A stretch of 64,000 nucleotides of DNA, taken from an uncultured Bacteroidales bacterium. GTDB taxonomy: Bacteria > Bacteroidota > Bacteroidia > Bacteroidales > ML635J-15. The stretch's first letter is position 1. Each line of letters opens with the position of its first letter. Below are positions 59,985 to 64,000 of this stretch, in pieces. The stretch is taken from assembly GCA_937899245.1 (NCBI GenBank), contig CALDKB010000054.1:33190-97189 (forward strand). The letters run 5' to 3'. Under the pieces are notes generated by a model, which worked only from the letters and a program-made list of their open reading frames with translations, ran no database searches and was not told the origin of the DNA. A program made the position numbers and the translations under genes.

Positions 59985-59998
59985 ATAAAATATTAGAG

Positions 59999-60847
59999 AT
60001 GGATAAGGTATTGGAATTACAGACTATTGCAACTCAGGTAAGACGCGACTTGCTGAGAATGATTCATGCAAAAAAATCCGGTCATCCGGGCGGTTCGCTT
60101 GGCGTTACCGACTTGATGGTAACTTTGTATTTCGACATTATGGATCACGATCCTAAAAACTTCGATATCAATGGTAAGAATCAGGATTTGTTCTTCTTGT
60201 CAAACGGACATACTTCGGCAGCTTGGTATAGCGTTCTTGCTCGTTCTGGATATTTCCCTGTTGAAGAATTGAAGACTTTCAGGGCTATAAATTCAAGATT
60301 GCAAGGTCATCCTACTACAGCTGAGGGTTTGCCGGGAATTAGAATCGCTTCAGGTTCGCTCGGACAGGGATTGTCGGCTGCCTGCGGTGCGGCTCTTTCT
60401 AAAAAACTTAATGGCGACTCCAAGACCGTTTATTGCCTTATGGGTGACGGCGAAATCGAGGAAGGTCAGGTTTGGGAGGCTGCAATGTTTGCTAATGCTC
60501 GCGAAATTGACAACCTGATTGCTTTTGTCGACCATAATCAGAAACAGATTGACGGAACTACGGAATCTGTTATGAAACTCGGTGATGTTAAGGCAAAATG
60601 GGAAGCTTTCGGTTGGATGGTTTTCAATTGTGACGGAAACAATATTGCCGAATTGCGTGAAACTATTCTCGCCGCTAAAAAGCAACTTGGAAACAAAAAG
60701 CCTATCGTCGTTGTTATGAAGACCGAAATGGGTATGGGCGTCGACTTTATGATGGGAACTCACAAGTGGCACGGCACACCTCCAAACGACGAGCAGTTGG
60801 CTGCCGCTTTGGCTCAGCTTCCCGAAACTGCTTTGGGCGACTATTAA
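59999..60847 (+). CDS. tktA: Transketolase N-terminal subunit
   Basis: A 282-residue protein equal to the thiamine-diphosphate-binding half of transketolase: SGHPGGSLGVTDLMVTLYF, SNGHTSAAWY, and the TPP motif GDGEIEEGQVWEA followed by VDHNQKQIDG. Split transketolases have the N- and C-halves as separate subunits, usually encoded side by side; here the next gene is a VWA protein, so the C-half must be elsewhere. Together they interconvert pentose and other sugar phosphates. The gene starts 14 bases after the small kinase partner. Confidence 0.92.
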   Translation: MDKVLELQTIATQVRRDLLRMIHAKKSGHPGGSLGVTDLMVTLYFDIMDHDPKNFDINGKNQDLFFLSNGHTSAAWYSVLARSGYFPVEELKTFRAINSRLQGHPTTAEGLPGIRIASGSLGQGLSAACGAALSKKLNGDSKTVYCLMGDGEIEEGQVWEAAMFANAREIDNLIAFVDHNQKQIDGTTESVMKLGDVKAKWEAFGWMVFNCDGNNIAELRETILAAKKQLGNKKPIVVVMKTEMGMGVDFMMGTHKWHGTPPNDEQLAAALAQLPETALGDY

Positions 60848-60865
60848 AATTTGAAATTATTACGG

Positions 60866-60894
60866 CGGTGTCAATCGACACCGTTCGTCTTTTT
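60866..60894 (+). terminator. Terminator after transketolase subunit
   Basis: cggtgtc (60866-60872) and gacaccg (60877-60883) with a 4-base loop are followed by a T-rich tail. Confidence 0.75.
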
Positions 60895-60905
60895 ATGCCA
60901 TTATT

Positions 60906-62300
60906 ATGAAAAGAAAACTCCTCCTTGCCGTATTGCTTTTTGCAACTTTTTTGGCTGATGCTCAGGGGAAAAAGTTGATCGATAACGAACCCGATTTGCC
61001 AAAGACTCGTATCCTGTTCATTTTGGACGCATCAATGAGTATGGCCGATAGCTGGGAGGGCGGACAGAAATTTGCAAAGGCGCGCGAACTGATGTTCGAA
61101 TTGCTTGATTCTCTTGAAAAAGTACAAGCGGAACAGCCGGTAGAAGTCGCAATGAGGGTTTATGGTCACCAGAGCCCTGTGCCGCCGCAGGACTGCCATG
61201 ATTCAAAGCTCGAGGTCGATTTCGGCGAACATACAATTGGGTTGATACGCGATAAGCTTATGTCTATAACTCCGAAAGGAACTACTCCGATTGCATATTC
61301 GATAGGCAAAAGCGAAGGCGATTTTCCTGACGATAACACAAGCCGAAATATCATCATATTGATAACCGATGGTGTTGAAATGTGTAATGGCGATCCGTGC
61401 GAAGTTAGTCTCGCCTTGCAGAAAAAGGGCGTGGCCTTGAAACCGTATATCATTGGAATCAACATAAATGCAAAGCAGGCTGACGTTTTGGCATGTGTCG
61501 GCAATTATTTCGATGCCGCCAATGTCAAGCAGTTCCGTCAGGCAATAAACACTATCGTTTCCGAGGTTACAAATCTTACTGCTGTGCGTGTAAATTTGCT
61601 CGATTCGTCGGGTAGGCCGACTGAAACAAATGTGGCAATGTCGTTCCATGATATGAGTTCTGGCAGCGCAAGGTACAATTATATGCATACGATGAATCCG
61701 CAAGGTGTTCCAGATACTATATATCTCGACGTGCTGTCGCAGTATCGCCTTAAGGTGCATACGGTGCCACCGGTTTACAAAGATAACATTGTTGTTCGCG
61801 AAGGAGTGCTGAATGTTATTGATGTGCCAGCCCCGCAGGGAACATTAATGATTGATGTGAAAGGAAATGATCCTGCAAATGATGATATTCAGTGCATTGT
61901 CAGGGAAAGTTCTGCCTCTCAGACTATCCATAGCTTTGAGACGGGACGAAAACAAAAGCTAATCGTTGGCATGTATGATTTGGAAATAATGACCTTGCCT
62001 AGGACCTATGTGAATTCGGTAAAAATAGAGCAGGGCAAGTTGAAAAAGATTTCGATAGAACAGCCGGGAACGGTTGTCGTAAATTTCCGCAGTCCGTCGT
62101 ATGCAACGTTATTGCATGAAAACGGAGATGTGCTGACTGACGTCTATGAGTTTTCCCCAGAAAAGACCCATTATAAGTTACGCTTGCAGCCCGGTTTTTA
62201 TAGGGTTGTATTCAGAGAGCAGAATAGTCGTTCTGCTATAACGTCCGCCGAATACCGCTTTAGGGTGAAAGAAGGAGAATTGTCGGTACAGAACTTATAG
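60906..62300 (+). CDS. Secreted von Willebrand factor A domain protein
   Basis: A 464-residue exported protein (signal peptide ending FLADAQ). A VWA domain spans about residues 34-225 with an intact MIDAS: DASMS (41-45), Thr in ITPKGTTPI (near 123) and Asp in LITDGVEMC (near 153). The rest consists of beta-rich segments (LMIDVKGND, VVNFRSPSYATLLHENGDVL) resembling carboxypeptidase-regulatory repeats. VWA proteins bind metal-dependent protein partners. There is no T9SS signal or lipobox, so it is probably periplasmic. Confidence 0.87.
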   Translation: MKRKLLLAVLLFATFLADAQGKKLIDNEPDLPKTRILFILDASMSMADSWEGGQKFAKARELMFELLDSLEKVQAEQPVEVAMRVYGHQSPVPPQDCHDSKLEVDFGEHTIGLIRDKLMSITPKGTTPIAYSIGKSEGDFPDDNTSRNIIILITDGVEMCNGDPCEVSLALQKKGVALKPYIIGININAKQADVLACVGNYFDAANVKQFRQAINTIVSEVTNLTAVRVNLLDSSGRPTETNVAMSFHDMSSGSARYNYMHTMNPQGVPDTIYLDVLSQYRLKVHTVPPVYKDNIVVREGVLNVIDVPAPQGTLMIDVKGNDPANDDIQCIVRESSASQTIHSFETGRKQKLIVGMYDLEIMTLPRTYVNSVKIEQGKLKKISIEQPGTVVVNFRSPSYATLLHENGDVLTDVYEFSPEKTHYKLRLQPGFYRVVFREQNSRSAITSAEYRFRVKEGELSVQNL

Positions 62301-62608
62301 GGCAGTCTGCCAAAAAAAAGTAAACCTGTATTTTATTTATTTTAAATCCTTATTGGACAGATATTTCTGTGTGCTAATGCCGTTGCGAAAAATAATTATT
62401 GCGAAATTTGTGTAAACAACTGATTATCAACAGTGTGCTTAAGTGAAAAAATGTTTTTTTTTTGTTGCTTAGCTTTGTTTTTCTTAAATGGAATATGTAT
62501 CTTTGCCGTTTAATGATTTAAGTGGAAAATTTTGTTGCTTTTTTGAGGCAACGGAACAAGCACTTTTGCGTTAGTGTTATTGAACAATTGTTTTTGAAAA
62601 TTTTAGTT
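62301..62608. other. Intergenic region with promoter
   Basis: AT-rich gap between the VWA gene and the small secreted-protein gene; it carries one well-formed promoter (62474-62505) and a long T run. The frame open from 62522 has no coding character before the signal peptide. Confidence 0.6.
62474..62505 (+). promoter_or_regulatory. Bacteroidota-type promoter
   Basis: A -33 TTTG (62474-62477) and -7 TATCTTTG (62498-62505) are separated by 20 bases, the clearest consensus promoter in the window. Transcription would begin near 62512, about 97 bases before the ATG of the small secreted protein at 62609. Confidence 0.75.
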
Positions 62609-63049
62609 ATGAAGAAAAAGATATTGATGATTATTGTTTTGCTTGTGGCTGTTAGCGGTGCTTTTGCTCAGCAGCAAACAAATGTAATACCCGACGATAG
62701 ATTGTACTCGAGATATCAGTCTGCTGATATTGAAAGCATGAGAACGCTTGCTCCTCAGGACGTTATTTACTGGAACTGGTTTGTTGAAAACGGTTTCGTA
62801 GTAAAGCGTGGTAATCCTGCTTATACGGCAAAGTATCCGGCACTGAGATTCTTTGACAAGGACACAAAGCTTGCTGCAGACGAAGAGGTCGCTTATCTAG
62901 AGGGTAATTTCAATATCATGGCTTATGATTTCGAGATCCTTCCTGATAAAACAAATACCTATAGGATTGGAGATACTGGATATGTTGTAAATGTGTATCC
63001 GGCAAGCAAATTAGTAGAAATGTTCAATAAATTTATGAGAGATGAATAG
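62609..63049 (+). CDS. Small secreted protein, function unknown
   Basis: A 146-residue protein; ATG 62609 begins a good signal peptide (MKKKILMIIVLLVAVSGAFA then Q), so the 29 extra upstream codons are not used. The mature part (QDVIYWNWFVENGFVVKRGN, YLEGNFNIMAYDFEILPDK, GYVVNVYPASKLVEMFNKF) has no recognised family. It overlaps the start of the CUB-domain protein by eight bases, so the two are coupled, a layout like the 347/923 pair at the other end of the window. Confidence 0.8.
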   Translation: MKKKILMIIVLLVAVSGAFAQQQTNVIPDDRLYSRYQSADIESMRTLAPQDVIYWNWFVENGFVVKRGNPAYTAKYPALRFFDKDTKLAADEEVAYLEGNFNIMAYDFEILPDKTNTYRIGDTGYVVNVYPASKLVEMFNKFMRDE

Positions 63050-64000
63050 TAAGTCAATATATATATCGATTATTCTGCTTCTATTTAGCGTTGCTGCTTT
63101 TTCACAGACGCTGAACCTTAACGCTAGCACTAACGGAAGCACTATTACCACTTGTAACGCTACTTTGTACGATTCGGGAGGTCCTAATGGCCAGTACCAA
63201 AATAGTGAAAACTATTCTATCACTTTCTGTGGTACAGCAAATGCTCCGATAATTGTCGAGGTTGTATCGTTGAATACCGAAAGTGTTTCTTTCGACTATC
63301 TTAAGATCTATGATGGACCAACTGCGGGTGGTACTTTGATGGCTACTCTTGGCGGTTCTACTTTGCCGGCTCAAACAGAATATGAAGCAAGTGGAAACTG
63401 TATCACCATTACCTGGCGTTCTGATGGTAGTGTTCAGAGAAATGGTTTCCAATTGGATATCCGTTGCGGTTTCCCATGCCAGGATTACACTGTAAATATT
63501 ACTCCTGAAGCAACATATGATAATGAAGAAGGTGCTTATCTAGGTTGTTCTGGTGGTACGGTAAGTGCAGTCGTAAACTTCCTAAACAATCATCAGAATT
63601 ACGACCAGACTATTGAAAATACAAACTTTTCTTGGTCGGTTCTTAACAATAACGGTACTCAGGTATTTGAAGGATTGGGCATGGTTGATTTTGAAGAAGC
63701 TCTTGCTCCAGGTGCTTATTTCTTCACTTTGACAACAACGGATGCAAACAGATGTCAAGTTATATCTAATACGGTTACTGTTTATATTTCGGTTCCTCCA
63801 ACTTTCGTGGGAACTACTGTTACTCCGGAAATTTGTCCTAATGACATTGCGGAACTTATTGGTGTTGTCAATCCACCTGATGAGTGGCAGATGACAATCC
63901 AGGAAGTCAACTACGAGCAGCACTGTTTTGATGATGACCATATTCACGAGGAACAGCTTAGCTGCTTTACCTATGCAGAATTTGCTCCTGGTCAGGTAAT
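63042..64000 (+). CDS. CUB-domain secreted protein, 5' part
   Basis: The reading frame runs from ATG 63042 off the right edge with no stop (319 codons visible). A signal peptide (ending VAAFSQ) is followed by a CUB-like domain at about residues 28-143: YSITFCGTANAPIIVEVVSL, FDYLKIYDGPTAGG and CITITWRSDGS with paired cysteines. PKD-like or Ig-like beta segments follow. The make-up suggests a large surface protein, probably with a T9SS sorting domain beyond the window. The 5' end overlaps the upstream small gene by eight bases. Confidence 0.85.
   Translation, partial: MNSKSIYISIILLLFSVAAFSQTLNLNASTNGSTITTCNATLYDSGGPNGQYQNSENYSITFCGTANAPIIVEVVSLNTESVSFDYLKIYDGPTAGGTLMATLGGSTLPAQTEYEASGNCITITWRSDGSVQRNGFQLDIRCGFPCQDYTVNITPEATYDNEEGAYLGCSGGTVSAVVNFLNNHQNYDQTIENTNFSWSVLNNNGTQVFEGLGMVDFEEALAPGAYFFTLTTTDANRCQVISNTVTVYISVPPTFVGTTVTPEICPNDIAELIGVVNPPDEWQMTIQEVNYEQHCFDDDHIHEEQLSCFTYAEFAPGQV

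Overview
The window looks like a contiguous stretch of a Bacteroidota chromosome, most likely a gut- or rumen-type anaerobe of the Bacteroidales. The evidence is: several secreted proteins with type IX secretion (T9SS) C-terminal sorting domains, SprB and PKD repeats, BspA-type leucine-rich repeats, many lipoproteins with short lipoboxes, Bacteroidota-restricted domain families (DUF4296, DUF5063), weak Shine-Dalgarno sequences, and -7 boxes of the Bacteroidota form TAnnTTTG ahead of many genes. Neither rRNA nor a complete mobile element is visible; one tRNA (Asn, GTT) is present.

Layout. 1-7.7 kb, plus strand: a small secreted protein and a 1427-residue SprB/PKD T9SS protein, an unusual phosphoglycerate kinase, and a surface lipoprotein. 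7.8-20.9 kb, minus strand: an M3 peptidase, a repeat-rich intergenic island, a DUF2461 protein, an HD-UmuD-UmuC mutagenesis operon, tRNA-Asn, a LysM/transglycosylase-like protein with a C69 dipeptidase, a CotH-type T9SS protein and a BspA-like LRR protein. lepA (21.1-22.9 kb) is on the plus strand. 22.9-28.5 kb, minus: mannose-1-phosphate guanylyltransferase, a GT4 glycosyltransferase, CutC and a large transglutaminase lipoprotein, closely spaced. 28.5-33.8 kb, minus: an accessory region in which two different small-secreted-protein plus large-secreted-protein pairs sit behind the same 239-bp leader (98% identical) and are followed by similar 3' hairpins; one small gene is broken. 34-36.7 kb, plus: MlaE-MlaF lipid transporter, DUF4296 lipoprotein, an amidohydrolase reduced to its beta-sandwich, and a YbaK deacylase. 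36.7-48.8 kb, minus: an AsmA-like giant, a C1 cysteine peptidase, a second SprB T9SS adhesin with an IgGFc-binding-like N-terminus, DUF2795, a cobalamin adenosyltransferase, DUF1848 and an N-formylglutamate amidohydrolase-like protein. 49-55.7 kb: an ATP-grasp-like protein, then ptb-buk (minus) and pta-ackA (plus) around a GT2 glycosyltransferase. 55.8-64 kb, plus: an SMR exporter, a five-gene overlapping operon (methyltransferase, lipoprotein, DUF5063, 3'-5' exonuclease, thioesterase), a zeta-type kinase with a 57-residue partner, a transketolase N-terminal half, a VWA protein, and a small secreted protein overlapping a CUB-domain protein cut by the window edge.

How the genes work together. 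Metabolic genes point to fermentation through acyl phosphates: pta-ackA makes acetate and ptb-buk butyrate or branched acids, each with one ATP. Cell-envelope functions dominate the rest: secreted adhesins, peptidases, lipid transport, glycosylation and many lipoproteins. The most novel-looking item is the pair of leader-linked secreted-protein cassettes at 28.7-33.8 kb. Other oddities are core-family proteins that lost active-site residues (phosphoglycerate kinase, transglycosylase) or the whole catalytic barrel (amidohydrolase). All functional calls rest on reading motifs in the translated sequence; no database search was run.
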